A stretch of 64,000 nucleotides of DNA. Origin: Malurus cyaneus samueli. Its lineage: Eukaryota > Chordata > Aves > Passeriformes > Maluridae. The stretch spans positions 45,636,550 to 45,700,549 of the forward strand of contig CM019216.1 of assembly GCA_009741485.1 (NCBI GenBank), written 5' to 3'. The position numbers and the translations under genes are program-made. The notes under the pieces are model-generated. The model saw only the letters and a list, made by a program, of their open reading frames with translations. It was not told the DNA's origin and made no database searches. Shown one piece after another: positions 1 through 14,044 of this stretch (position 1 is the first letter of the stretch; each line of letters opens with the position of its first letter).

Positions 1-291
1 TGTTTACTCAGTTTTTCTGAGCAGAAACAGAGAAGTTTTTCTCGCTATGGGACCTCTGCTCCAGTAGCTCCCTCTGCTCTGCCCTAGGAGCTTTGGAAAA
101 CTGAATTAATGAGTGTGGACAGCATTATTTTGAAAGGTGCCAGGCAGTTTCTGCAAGATGAAAAGATGCACTTTTACAGGATCAAAGCCTCTGGAGGAGT
201 AAAGACACCTCTTGGCCTGAAAACAGAGCTCTTTTATGAGATTTTTTGTGCTTAACCTTTTATAATGCTCTGTTCTGTAAATTACAATAAA
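1..291 (+). other. Possible 3' UTR end of a gene off the left edge
   Basis: AATAAA at 286-291 follows AT-rich sequence without an open frame and is followed by a T/G-rich stretch, as at a cleavage site. In mammals the next genes on this side of MCM9 are PLN and CEP85L, but nothing in the sequence identifies either. I looked for the 52-residue phospholamban frame and did not find it. Confidence 0.2.
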
Positions 292-2559
292 ACCAAATTC
301 TGTTATTTGAAACTAACACCCTCCTCATCACACCACCTTTGAATTACGTGCTGAATGATCCAATTGCAACCACTTGAGTGATGGGATGGGACTGGCTACA
401 AAGTCAGCTGGCAACATTAAGAGAGCTATTTTAGCTGCTGCCAGCAGCTCAATCACGTTAGCCCACTGCCACACTTCCCTAGGGACCTACTGCAGGGCCG
501 GGTAGAAAAAAAAAATGTTATAAAAGGAAAAAATCTCCAAATAATGCAATTGTTCACACCCACACCCAAAAAAGGGAAATATTTATAAACAGTTCTGCCT
601 GTATTTATGTAGTTTCCATGGTTCTACATGTCAGACTCCATCCGTGCTTTGCCTGAGACAGGCACTGCACTTACTCTCTGCCTGTAACTTTTCAGGGACC
701 AGGGAGGGATTTGGTTCATGATTTTGACTGGACAAACTGCAAGGAGGAAGAAACGTCACTCATCAACATTTAGCTAACTTATTGTAATATCTAATACCTG
801 AGTGGGGCAAAAAATGCAGGAAATGCATTTTGGTGACAGCAAAGACCCCTTGTCTCCGTAACATCTTGAGACGCTGCTGTGTCGGGCAATATTTCCTGCT
901 GGAACCTGGTTGTGACTGAGGAGACTACTGTGTAAAAGGGGGTCAGAAAAGGTCAGCCTGTTTCTCTGAATGTCCAGTAGAAGGACAGGCTTGTGTCCCA
1001 CAAAAATCAGGCTGGTCCTGTTCCCCAGGAGACTTTTGTTTCCTGCCCTCATTTTTGCACATGACATGCATTTTAGGTGCAGGGTAGCTCTCCAAACACC
1101 ATTTCTACTGATCTGTGCTGTTATTCCATAGGAAATGGTGACTGTTATGCAGAGTTCTTCAGCAGATTAATGTCTGGATAGGAGAAAATGGTGGTCCATA
1201 AGTAAAGTGAAAGATATTAACTCTAACAGTCACTAAATCTTCAGGAAATGCCCTGACCTCTGTTGGTTACTGCTATAAAAACTGAAAAAATATCCCAGGC
1301 ATTTTTTCTCTATGACATAACCACCACTGGTATTCATAGAATATATATTAGTAAATCCTTTGGCTCTCTCTTTGTGCTCTAGTCATCACAATTTGCTATT
1401 TTGAGGGAAATACATGCTAATGTGCAGGGAAGAGTGAGGGAAGGAAACCATTATTGCATTGAAAACCACAGTCAGAAATGAAGGCTCACTTTCTCATTTT
1501 CTAAAGTGTCTTTACTTCCCTGTGGCATCACTTTTTAGATTCATATTGTTGTTTGGAACTTTAGGTTCCAAACCTCAGAGCTGTTTACTACCTTCTTTTC
1601 CCTGGGTAACTCCTGTTATTTTTATCCCAGAGGATTCATCAGAATACAACAGTAGGGTGTTTGTGTGACATATGTGTGTGTGCAGAGGAGGAAATGAGAG
1701 CAGAAATTCTGCGTCATAACATTTGGAAGGGATGTTATGGCCCAGACAACCAGCCAGCAGGTCTGAATGTTGATGTTAATGGACAAAGGGGGCAAAACTA
1801 CACCTCTGCTTTAACAGGAAGCTATCAAAGTGAGAAGTTTAAAAGGAAGGTAGCTACATCTGCTTAATCCTTAGCACTTTACTGAGGTCTTTATTGTGCA
1901 ACCTTTTCTCCCATGTGCATTTCATCCACTGTGTGCTCCTCCTGCCAATCTGCTTTATGGACATTTTATTGCTTTTAAGAACCTCTCAGAAAAGACTTCA
2001 GCTTATGTGAGGACTAACAAGATTTCAGCACCCTGTGTCCTTGCTCCTCACAAGATGTCATTGCACAAACTATCCCATGGAATTCTTTCAGAAGGAATAC
2101 CATGCTGTTTCCCATAAACCCAAGGGCAGCAGATGGAAAAGTTAAAACTCAGATGACACTAAGTAATACAAGTTAATTAAATAAGGCAGAGGGATATTTT
2201 AACAAATGCTATCCTTCCACACAACTCAGCAGTATTTAAAAGATAATGCTACTGTATTTCCATCAGAGTCAGCAGAAGATGCTATAGTCTTAGGATAAGA
2301 TCCTCTGCCTCCTGGCAAGCTGCTGAGGAGGAGATGGAGGTAAGACCAATGCCTGAAATGCCTTGGAGGATGATGAAGGCATTGTTTAGTCCAGCTCCAA
2401 TTTAGTTACTAATGATGCAAATTGGAAAATATCTACTCTTTAAAAGCTTTGGTAGCAACACTTTTGATTAAAAGCAAACATTAGGTCTGCATTATTAGAG
2501 CAACTTTTGTTACAGGATCCAGGCAGAGTTGCAGGATTTAACAGATCCACTCCAGTTAT

Positions 2560-2650
2560 TTATAGGAGTCACACCATGTGCCTGAGAGTGTTGTCAAAAT
2601 GTTTCTTGAACTCTGGCAGGGCAGGTGCTGTGACCACTTCCCTGTTCCTG
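2560..2650 (-). mobile_element. CR1 fragment, minus strand
   Basis: The segment with GTCACACCATGTGCCTGAGA and CTGTGACCACTTCCCTG parallels the CR1 copy at 22,765-23,010 base for base with scattered changes. The CR1 3' end is missing, so it is an internal fragment. Confidence 0.8.
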
Positions 2651-3374
2651 TGCTCATTCATCCATGAATTCCCGAGGGCTTGTAAACCACGGGTTGAAAG
2701 TTGTTAACCTCTCCCTCTGCAGAAACCTTGCATAAGCCAAGAGCTCCTCACTGCACAATCCCTCATGGTGTCCTTAAACCATTTCTATCCTCTGTGATCA
2801 AGCTGCCTTTGCACAAAAGATGATGCACACGAGCCACAGCACTGCCTTGCTCCTATCCATGTAATTCTCATTTCTCCTTTGCAGGAGGCCCTTGTTTTAG
2901 CCACGCCTGCTACACATTGAGCAACACTTCCACTCACCAGCCTGCAGAAACCGTTGCCTTTAGTCACCAAACCTCTATCATCTTTGCTTGCAAAGCAGAT
3001 CTTGCTGTGACCCTTTCTGCCCTTACAACTCCATTAAATAGTTGCTGCAGGAAAGCTAGGAAAGTCTTGGGAAGTAACAGAGAGCCAGTCTACCACCAGT
3101 TATCACCTTGAACCAATTGCTTAGCCTGTGTTGTTTATCAAGTTCTGGGATCTCACCACACCTGAGAAGTTTTTGGGAGCCAGCCTTACCCGCCTCCCCT
3201 GATTGCACAGCCGTGCTTTGTGAGCCACAAAGTGATTTACTAAGGCAGACCTAACAGCTCCCAGCTGTTGGAAAAGGACCTAATTCCACTGATCAGCCAT
3301 CTCTGGTGACTTGTGCTGTTTAGCAGCTCACCTTTCTTAGGCATTAACAGCAGAACTGACTTTCCTCATTCTTT

Positions 3375-4120
3375 ATTTAAGAATTTTTTCTTTCTTGCGC
3401 ATTATATACCACATGTGACTTTCTGAACAGACCAGCTCCTCATCCTCTGGATCATTTTGCTTGGAGCCATCCATTCTTTCAGCCTTTTTTTCCCACTGAT
3501 TTATAGATAATGCTCTTAACCTTCTCTGCTGTGATGCAATCCTCATCATCCTCATCCTCCTTGTAGACTTATATATTCTGAATATTATCTTGTCTTTAGA
3601 GTGTCTTTTCCTGAGATGTTCAGCATTGGTTTTCTGGTCTCTGGTGTGTAGTGCTTCCTTCTTAGCCCTTATTACTTTAAATACCTCTCTCACCTTGAAA
3701 AATCTGAAGATAATTCTGCAATTTCAAATTTCTTGAGGAAAAAAAATATTTCCACTTTATCCATTTGCTTGAATTTTCTGCAAAGTTTTGGGGGTTTTCC
3801 TACTCCTAGTGTGCAGGCTTCTTCACAGTGTTCCCTGCCTCTCGCTTTTCACAGGCCAGGGCATTACCAGGGCATCTTCTACTTTCAAGGATACCTTAGC
3901 AATTTTGACACCATATTCAAGGCAGAGCTTTTTAAGGACCTGTAGATATTCCTCTACCTTTTGTTCTGCCCTTTTGCCAAAAGCTTGTGGCTCACCACCT
4001 TCTCACAGTGCATTTTTGTTACAGGCATCTCTGGCATGTTCTACTAATACCTTGATTACCCTTCACTGCTTATGCTGCTATGAAACAACAGGAGATTTCC
4101 TGGAACTGTCACTGAGCTAA
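3375..4120 (-). pseudogene. Possible decayed coding sequence or retrocopy, parent unknown
   Basis: On the minus strand, two stretches look coding-like: FGKRAEQKVEEYLQVLKKLC and nearby residues around 3,850-4,000, and a Lys/Arg-rich frame at 3,373-3,693 ending MWYIMRKKEKILK with TAAATAAAG directly at its stop. They are in different frames, separated by stops, and no intron signals are needed to join them. This would fit an old processed pseudogene, but there is no A tail and I do not recognise the parent. The alternative is chance open frames. Confidence 0.25.
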
Positions 4121-7100
4121 AGAAGAGGCAACTGAGTTTTGGGGAAGAATCACTCATGATACTGTCAACATCAGACGGATTTTCTCAGGGCAGATTTCTT
4201 TTTAGCAGGAGCACAATGATTCACATGTAGATGACGTAGTAGAAGCTTTTGAAGGGAAACATTCATTCATTTATTGGGGTTTAGTTTCTGCTGCAGTTCC
4301 CCCTGCAAGCTCTCAGCAGCTGGATAGTTCAAACAGCACTTGGTGCACAAACATTTCTCTCAAGCTGTTCTCTAGACCCTGCCCTTGCAGCTGAGCCGTT
4401 TGGTCTCCTGAAGCAAACAGATAATGTGAATGGATTTGGTATAGATGAGGAACACAACAGACACAGTGCACTGAACTCTGAGCTCCTCTAGCAGCTTCAC
4501 AAGCTCTTTCAAAAAACAATCTGTATCTGAGAGTATCTCCAAACTTCACTAGGTCATTGCAAAAAAAAAACCCCAAAAACCTGAAAAACATCACAGAACT
4601 AAAACTTCAGAGAGACTTTATAAAATAAATAAAGGTTTTTGCTCTGTATGATACTGCTCTATATAAACCATTAGCAGAAGCATCGAGTTCAGAGTAGGTA
4701 TGAGCTTCATGAAAGGGACAGCAAAGAATCTAATCTTAACTTACATACTCTGTGATACAAAACCCATTTTGTGAATTAGAGGAGCACTGGGCAAAGAGAC
4801 AAGCACAGCATCATGTGGCAAACCAAATGCATTATTTATTAGTTAGTAGGGCTTCTGTAATACAATTCCGCACATTGACTTATTTATGAAGTGCAGTAAG
4901 AAAGAAATTGAATTCTTGTGTGAAGAAAATAAGGTTTTATATTCAGCTACTATGCCAGCAAAAAATAATACTAACAAATATGAGCTGAAAAGATGCCATA
5001 ATGTTCTTAGCCACTGCTTAGGAAATATTGACTGAAGCATATCAAAGCAAATGAAAGGAGTTTCATGTGTTAAGGGTGAAAGATGACACCCAGCTCCTGC
5101 TTTCTCAGGCTGCCAAAGAGCTCGTGCATTAAAGGCAGCAGGAATGAGAGCTCCCTTTTGCATGAAACTCATCCTCCTCCTGAGCATTCATGGCAAACCA
5201 TTCACACCATGGCCAGGCTTGGCACTGACAGAGATTTGGGCTGGCACCACCAACACTAAGCTACAATAATCCTTTAAAATGAAATTTGCCACTGGGCAGC
5301 AGGAAGGTGACTCAGGGTGCAAGATCCTGTTCTCCACACTTGTCTGACTGTGAGACCCTGCTGGCTCTGTCACTGGTGACACCCATGAGTGCCAAATCTA
5401 ATGTTAGTTTGTCTGACACGAAGCCTTTTGGAGAGACAGGATGAAACCATGGCATTGAAAGATACCCTCTCTCTTCTTTGCATCGCAGTGTCCATATAGT
5501 GCCTGTGACTCTCTAGTGACCAGCTTTCTGGCTTCCCACTGCCTGGCATTGTATTTCTGATTCTGCAGCTGAAGTACCTAACTCTCCCAGTTCACTGAAA
5601 CACAGCATGATGCCCAAGGGTTGTACATTTATTTCTTCGTCATCTAAGAAATGGAAATTAGTCCCTATCACTAAAGTTACTATTCTAAGTCTCTGGATTC
5701 TGCAGTTCTTCACATAAACTACAGGGATTGTCTTGGGCCTTCACATGCCACTTCATTATTTAAATTAGTGTAAGAGTATATGGAAGTATTTTACTTAACC
5801 TTAAGCAGAATGAATCCTTAAAGTGATGCTGCAAAAAACCCTGAAGTGTCACTGATCAGCAAACAGCTAAAGAATGCATTTTCTCTTTTATTCATGTCAC
5901 ACACTAAATCACAATAATTTTTACTCTCTTTTTTTTTTTTTGCATTGCATTTGCCACTTTTCAAGTTAATGGCTTTCTTTCCTTTTCTAAATCTCACTTT
6001 TTCTAGAAGTAACAGCAGAAGAATTGCTTGAGTAAAGTGAAACTTAGAAACTGATCAGAGACATGTTAAAGAAATTAGGACTTTTTGGGGGAGCGGAGAG
6101 TGCCACAATTGATTTATCAGTTTTAAAAGCGGTGGTACACAACATCAAGGGCTTCCAAACGCTCAGACACAGAGGAAAACTCAGAGTGCAGAGAACAGGC
6201 TGAGGCTCTCTCTTCTGCAGCCTGAAAAGAACAGCCCCTCTGTGGCTTGCTCTGCGCTGGCTTAGTTCCCGCATTACCAGCAAAACAACTGCCTAGCAAC
6301 TCAGCTTTTCTCACAACATTTCCTGTGTGCCCAGAAAAAAAAGGATAGCACCTCATATTCTCCGTGGATAATCCCCTTACTTGAGAGCTGTATGCAGCCC
6401 TCTGGACACATGGGAGCTGTAACCAGCGAGGCAGCTGCTGTCGTGACAGCGCAGGAAAAGTCAAACCAGTCCCTGATCGCTGCTGCAAGTTGTGCAGGTC
6501 ATCTGCTCATCCTACAGACAGCAAACTTGCTGCTTCCCTCACTGCGTCTCCCCAGACAAAGGCAGGAAGCCATGGCTGTCAGCAGAAAGGTACGGACATC
6601 CTTCCTATCGAGAGCTCTGTTTTGTGAACTGCGGGGGAGTTCTCCAGCACACACTTCACAACCGTGGGGAGAGTCCATCTGAAGGCGTAAATAATTCAGT
6701 CCTTTAAAAAAATAGCGCTGGCTTGAACATGTGAAATTGCTTTTCCAGTTACTGCCTTTAAGAAACATTTGCAGTCACACAGTGATGCCACAAAATTTAC
6801 TAATAGTTACGTTTTCTTATCTGACATCCCAAGCTGCAGCAGCATCTTGCAACACAATATTTAAGTTACTTCCCTCTCAGTTTCAGCACCAGTAAAAAAA
6901 GAGTTGCCTTGCATCTCCTGCAGCTGTTTCTGAGCAACATGCTGAGGGAACTGCAGAACACACAGCTTTGCCCATATGTTCTCTGGAAGCACGAGCCTTC
7001 TCATCCCGCCAAATGTTTGAGAAACACTGTAAATAAGCTCTAACCAGCATAATTAAGAAAGCACTCTAAACCAAACACGCAGAAATTAGGGCAACAACTT

Positions 7101-8949
7101 ACTTGCCGTCTTCATAACTTCCTCAGGAACATTGTCTTTTCAAATGAGTGCAACAGGAAATTGTGGTGATTACAGGAGAGCTGCACGACTGCAGCTCAAG
7201 CCACACACTGCAAAGTGCAGAGGCACTCAGCCCTGGGTTGGTAACAACAACAGGCAGCCACCTCCCCTTCTTCTTGTACTCTGCATGTAAATCTTAAACT
7301 GAGGCCATGTGGAGAGAAGTGACTTTAACAAAGATCTACGTGAAATATGTTTGTGAAAAGGCTTTATTACTCAGAGCACTCTGCTCAGAATTGCAGTGCT
7401 TACCTCTGTGAAGTGCTCTGATACCTACAGAAGAGAAGCATCCTAGGCTTGCTACCGTTTAACACTGATTTTGTCTGGACGGGTGTTCACAGTGTTTACT
7501 AAAGGCAATACTGACCTTTAGTTCCCCTTTGTCACAGAGAGATGAACTTGGGCCTCTCTTGCCCTGCCTTTGCTGCGGTGTGGCAGAGTTGTGCACACTC
7601 ATGGGTTGAGCAGGTCCAAAGACACCCTCACATGCCCTTGCATTCTCTGCTGAGGCAGAACTTGGTCCATAAGTGAATCAGCTCCTACCTTCTTACAGCA
7701 GGGTTTCACAGGAGGGCAGACAGCTCACTGAATCCGTGCCAGTGCCCCACAGCCTTTTAGACAGGAACCACAATCTCTTTTTCATTTCTGAATTAGCATC
7801 TGACAGATGCAGAAAGCTGCCACTAATATCCAGCTCACAGAAATATGCATGTCAGACTGGGAACTCATGGAAAAGGTCAGATAACATCAGGTACTGCAGG
7901 CATGTGGCATGTCTTTGATAAGTGGATTGCCTCACCAGGGTTTATACTTTCAGCTCTGCATTTTTATTGGTCACTTTAGTACCCACTGAATGGTTAGATA
8001 AGGTAGAGATTAGCAGCAGAGCAACAAACTATTCATCCAAGTGAATGCAATGTTGATAACTAAGTTGTAAGTGCAAGAACAGCTGAAAAATCCAGCAGGA
8101 GATGTGGCTGGAGAAGATGGCAAGATTATAGAGAAGAGCAGTTTTACAGCACTGCTGAAGGGCAGATAGAGCCTGCAGAACCTGTGTTTCTGGGCACGAG
8201 TCGAGAAACTTGCAGAATTCCTCCAGGAACTCGGTCTGCCTCTGCAGGGTTGGCAAATAGGGAAAAATGTTTGTTTGGAAGCTGAGTCAGCTCCGTGACA
8301 GACCCCAGGAGGTCCTGCTCACACAGCTACATGTCAGACTGAAAATCGCTGGAGATGAACATGTAAAAGGAAACATCTGTGCCAGCAAGTCAGCAACGCT
8401 GAGCAGGGACTTGTCTTGCACAACACAAGCAAAGGGCATGGAAGGAGAAGTTTTACCTAGCTTCAGTGAAATCCATCTGGTTTCTCTGCATTTTTCCCAT
8501 TAAACCTGGACAGTCTTTCCTCGCTGCATCTGCAGAGAGTCTGAGCAGCACTGTCTGGAAAAAGGTTGTTTGAATTTCTGTAGAAAATTCACCAAGCACA
8601 CCTGCTGTGTGGTTATTTGACACCCTAGGTAATTCTGCCACTTTTCGAAGAACCTGCAAACGCAGATAAAAAATGGCATTTTCCCCTCCCCCCATCTCCA
8701 CTAGTATCTTATCAGCAGATAACTGCAGCAGATGATTTGACAAGAATGATGGGTATCACTCACTGACTGAAGTGAAAAGGCTGGCCCCTGACAAATCAGA
8801 CACCTCTGTAATTGATCCAGAACTAAAGGTCCTTTTGCCCTTGAGTTTCATGTTCCATTTCCTGTCTGGGTTCTTCTTATTGCTTTAACCCTCTCTTTCC
8901 TTTTCAAGTGACTCTTGACTTTCCAACTTCCTCACTTCCCTCATATTCC

Positions 8950-9250
8950 TGGAATCATAGAATGGTTTTGGTTCAAATACCTCTAAAAGTCATGTAGTCT
9001 AAATCCCCTGAAATGAGCAGAGACGTCTTCCACCAGTTCAGGTTGCTCAGAGCTCTGTCCATCCTGACCTTGAATATTTCCAGAGATGATGCATCCATCA
9101 CCTCTCAAAGTAACCTGTGCCAGTGTAACACCATAAAAAAATGTTCCTTATCTCTAATCTAAATCTGTCCTCTTTCAGTTTAAAACCATTACCCCTTGTT
9201 CTATTGCAGCAGGACAAGTTTGTCTGCATGACATCCTTTTGCTAAGAATA
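8950..9250 (-). mobile_element. CR1 LINE 3' fragment, minus strand
   Basis: It begins with GGAATCATAGAATGG, the reverse complement of the CR1 end repeat, and continues through the standard 3' UTR and the end of ORF2 (CTCTTTCAGTTTAAAACCAT, ACCCCTTGTT). It is 5'-truncated and moderately diverged. Confidence 0.93.
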
Positions 9251-12200
9251 CTTCTAGGAAGTAAATAAACAAATTAAACAAAAAAATTAAAGGCCTTTTA
9301 ATGTTTTGGTTGTTTCCCTTTGTCCCCACATTCTTCCCTTCAGTATGGACTGTAAAACGCAAGCTTTTGTGATTGCTTTCTCCCTTCTGTCCTCACTCCC
9401 CAGCTTTTTCAGGTACAGCCACTGTTTCTTTTTCATTAATTTAACATTGCTTACTCCTCTGTGGGCATTCATCCAGCTGTCCTGTCCTCTCTACCAATTA
9501 CTTTGAGCTGCACGGCATGGATGTAACTGACCCGCAGTGTGAGAGAAGAAAGAGGATCCAGCTGCAACATTCCAGGGACTTCCCAAAACAATCCTGGTCT
9601 ATTAAAGACTGGCTTTCTATTTAACTTCAGAGCCCCAATCCTTGCATGAAGCCCACAACAGCAAAAGGAAAGAGGCACCTGGACTGTTCCAAGCAGTTCA
9701 GTTCACGGGGATGAGATGCCAACCCAGTTGCAGAAGAGGCACCAGCTTTGGCCTCAGCAAGGGATGGGTCCTCTTGAGTCCTTGTGTTGAAAGTGCTGCT
9801 CTTTGCATTGAATATTTACACTTTTGCGCTGTGTCTCCTCCTGCTCTTGATGTTTAAACATTCACCTGGGTTTGGGAAAACCCATTTATTGTTAGGATAT
9901 TTAAGGATTCACAAGAGTAGATGGAAGAACCCAAGTCTTCTTTTCCTCCCCCAATCTAGACAAGTACTCTAATCATAGAGTTATTGCCTTTCTCAAATTA
10001 CTGCATGAAGCCTTACCATTTTGCAATGAAAAGGTTAAAACTATAGCATTATGTAGCTAATTTAAGCTTCACAATAGAGGTGAGTTCAAAAATCCATGAA
10101 CAGAAAATGAACCTGAACTTGCACAGGTGTTTGAACTATTGTTTAAAGGGTGAATTATCTCGTCCATTGAACCAGATTCATCGCATACCAAATGTACCTG
10201 GTCTTACCACTGAGTTCAGTAGATATCTGCTTAAAAATAGAGATCTCAGTGTAGCTTAGCTACGTGCACTAGGTAGCAACAGACTGTACACAAAACATGC
10301 ACTTGACTCCTGAGGGAATTTCACTGCTGGAAAATTGGCACAGAGAAACTCCCTTTGTGCTCTACAGAAGTACTGCAGGGGTTTTGAAGACATAAATTTT
10401 TAACTCTGATACCAAAGTCTTTGTTTTTCTGATGCAATAATCTTGAGGCAAAATGAAACACTGAAAAATGTTTCCTTGCTAGGAGATATATCTCTCATGG
10501 GATTAATGGGGTTTACCCACTGCTGTTTTCTTTTGGGATCCAGACAATTGTTCAGATAATTATTGTTAAAACAAATATTGATCTACCACTGATTGCATTT
10601 GGGTAATGTTAAGACATTGCCTACCTGTGAATCCCTCCCCTGCCCAAACCAAGATTACTGTAAATATAACTGGAACAAATGGAACAAATTATTTGGAACA
10701 AAATTCTAACCTTTGGAACAAATTCTAACATTTCTCAGAATGATCAGATCAGCTAAGCCAGATCTGTAGTACAGGTCTATAATTTACATCTGAAAGTGGA
10801 GACTGTAGAGGTTCATTGGATGCAGAGACAAATATCTGCGGACTAAATAATTACTCTAAACAGTCTGTTTTGATGAACACTGCCTGAAACAAAACCAAAC
10901 CACAGGAATTCATATTAAAATCTTGGTTCTCTAGAGTTGACAGTACCATTTCTAGTAAATAGATGATTATGCAAGTTTATTTTTTGAATGGATAAGGAAT
11001 TGCTTTGCAGTTCAGCGTTTTTGTTATGTGAAGGTCTCTCTTTACATTAGCTATTCTCATTAGAGGGCACATTCCTGAGCAACATCTAAAAAATATAGTT
11101 ATTGCTTCTTACTTTGTTTCTTTAATTCAAACCATGTGGCTTCACTGTGGGGGAAGAGACAAGGAGAAGTTTAAAACCAAACATAGCATCAAGTCCTGCA
11201 CTTTTTAAAAGGGAAGGATTTTCATTTGAAGTGCCCTTCTTAAGGAAAAAACTTCTGAAGAAGATATGAATCACAGAAATGTTTCAGGGCTGCTCCTCCT
11301 CCATTCCTCATAAAGATTTGTTTTCCACAGTATAAGTGCTAGTTCTTTGCAAACAGTAAAAGATACCTCCTTTACAAATTCAAAATTGATTTTTGGACAG
11401 TTAAAAGACAACATCCAAACAATTCCTTGTCTTCTTTTCAGAAAATTTATTAACACAGCTGGAAATAATCACTCGGTCAGCAGGAATCCCCACAGTGCAT
11501 CTAGCAGAAAAAAAAAAAAAAAAAAAAAAAAAGAAAAGAAAAAAATCAGAAAGGCTTGTCTCACTGGAAAAATTCAGACCATTGTAAAGGAATGGAATGG
11601 TTAAAAAATTACAATGTCTTTTAGAAATGTGGCCACACTGACAGTGTGATGCAAAGATATGTACAATACAAAGAAAATAAATCCCACTTCTTTTGTTTGC
11701 CTCAGCAAGAACACAAAATGTGGAATGTCAGATTGTTCTATATCTGTTATTTCACTTTGCCAGTTCCGTATCTGTTCATCTTGACCTTTTTTAGTGGAAG
11801 CACAAGTTCAAATTCCATTGATTTAAAACATGTCTTTATACAGAAAGTTGTCAGGAAGGGCCACACTTCTGTGATTTCCTTTTTTGCAGACTTTCTGTTA
11901 AACACATTGCTTTTACTGACAACGTAAGTTTCTGTGCTTTTCTAAATTTCTTGAGACCTGTGGAGACCACACAAGAGAAAAGCAACCATTGATCCCAGTC
12001 CATATTGTCTTTGATGAAAAAAAAATGTTAATTTGGTCCTACTCTCTTGCAATTTACAGGAACCAGTGCAAGCCACAACATTTCCCAGGTTTCTTTTGAG
12101 TATAATTTCACTTGAAAGATGTATTTGATTGTTATGGGCAATTTGTGAAAACTCATTGAAAATTCAGGTACTAAATCGATTTTAAAAGTTTGGCAGCCCA

Positions 12201-13844
12201 TGCTTGTGTTTCTTCCTGTAATAATTGATTCAGTAGAATAAATTCCCTTTTAGTGAGACGCCAACACAGAACTAAAAATTGTAGAGTAATAATTCAGATA
12301 AGATATGTATATTAAACAGCAGACTTTTATTCATACATGTAAGGTTTTTTATACATTGATCTCCTTAAGGAGATCAGTATGAATTGATGCAATAACATCA
12401 GACATTGACATCAAATTTGTTTCACCATGCATATCCTCTTCAGCTGATGAGAAAACATTACCTATAAGACATATATAGGTGCTGGAAAATGTTTATGGTG
12501 TAGGACATCCAATGAAAGTATACATAGAATCTATTACCATGTATATAAAAGCTTCTTTACAGGAAATGCAGAATGTAATGTGAAATGTGAATTTAGTGTG
12601 AAAAGCTTAGCCTCCAATTAAACCCATTCTTTCTCACAACCCACTACTTTTGTCAGAACCTAGGTCTCTGAAGAGACATAGTAAAAATATTTACAGGCAT
12701 AGAGAATCTCAACACTACAACTTATTTCAAACATTAAGAAATACATCTTGTATTTCTAAATCCAGGCATATTCTATAATTTTCTTCTCTGTTGGAGGGTT
12801 ACGTGGCTTTTGCAGAATCAGGGCTTCAGATACCTTTTTGTCAGTTAACAGGATCAGATAAAGTTTCCTCCCCAAAGTCATATCCTTATAAACTACTGAG
12901 ATGTTTCTCTTGTTATCTTTCATCCAATTTTCCAGTCACATTCTCTTAATCATTGTTCCCTGAGATTCTACTTAGCATTGGACAATATTGTTTCAAAACC
13001 AAACGAGGTATTTTGACTATTAACAAATAATCACACCCAGGATTTAAAGCAAAGATTATTGGAATTCTGTCATCAATATCTTCCCTCCCTCATCCACTAA
13101 CTCCCAGTGACAGTAATTTCTGTTCTTTAAAGATACCCTTTGCATTTCAAACTCACAGAGTATGCTTCAAATTAAGTGAAAATTATTAAAGTGACAAAAG
13201 GTTTTAGCATTAATAATCAACACAAAATGACGGCATAAATTGCTGTGCGTGATCCTGCAGTGGCAGAGATGAAGCAATTAATTTAAAAAGTAATCTTGTG
13301 GCAGCCTGAAGCAGCTTCTCTCTGCCAACACCCCTGTATGGGGTATGCCAGTATTGTCTGCTGTGGTAGCTTTCCCTGAGTAAGAGAATGACTTTTGAAA
13401 TCATTATTTCCCCTGGATCTGAATAAATGAGAACAGGGACACCTAACCAGGCAAATTCACCTCAGGCCTGCCAGCTGATATTTCCAGGTAGAAGTAATTT
13501 AGAAAGAAAGAACCACAGGGTGCTGTGACAACCCCTGGTAATTCCCACTGCTCACATGTAGGATCTTTTTGCAATTGCTGGGAAATGATTCGGGTTGGGA
13601 GTGCAGGAACTTCCTGTCAATGAATCTTTTTACCAACTGCATGTTATTGATTGAGTGAATAAATAGAGAATCACAGTAACTGACTGCTTATGTTAAAGTG
13701 TTATTGCCGACCTTTTATTTATGGAGAATTCACTGTATGAAGTAAAATCAATTGCTAAGCAATGGGCCATGAAAATAAAGTAGAAAGTGCAGGATGTGGG
13801 GACAGTAAGAAATGTGCATGTTAGAGTCAGTCAGACTCCGTTAA
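9251..13844. other. Intergenic DNA, no gene seen
   Basis: AT-rich unique sequence with a short imperfect tandem array of TGGAACAAAT-type units (10,671-10,731) and an A25 tract at 11,508-11,532. No repeat family or coding region is recognised in the rest. Confidence 0.6.
11508..11532. repeat. A25 homopolymer
   Basis: Twenty-five consecutive A followed by an A-rich stretch with a few G. No retroposed body is recognisable to its left, so it may be a simple repeat rather than a retrotransposon tail. Confidence 0.9.
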
Positions 13845-13905
13845 TGATTGGACTCCATGATCTTAAAGGTCCTTTCCAGCCTAAATGATTTTATGTGCAA
13901 CTGCT
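13845..13905 (+). mobile_element. CR1 3' end, plus strand, short
   Basis: GGACTCCATGATCTTAAAGG, TCCTTTCCAGCCTAAATGAT and TTTATG form the last 60 bases of a CR1 element. The rest of the element is absent, which is common for severely 5'-truncated copies. Confidence 0.85.
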
Positions 13906-14044
13906 AAAAACAGGCATTCTGCTCGAGGGCAATAAAGTTCTCAAAGCCTAATTATAGACACAAAGAAAGACAGGAAAATTAACTACTTTAAATTACTGGA
14001 CATTTACTTTTATGGCTTACTAGTCAGAATTCACCACAACGTTA

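Larger units (their letters stand above)
292..8949. other. Intergenic DNA without recognised gene
   Basis: Mostly unique AT-rich sequence. It contains one CR1 fragment (about 2,560-2,650), a possible decayed retrocopy (about 3,375-4,120), a short TG run near 1,670 and a T tract near 5,930. Open frames here are short and show no domains. Confidence 0.6.
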
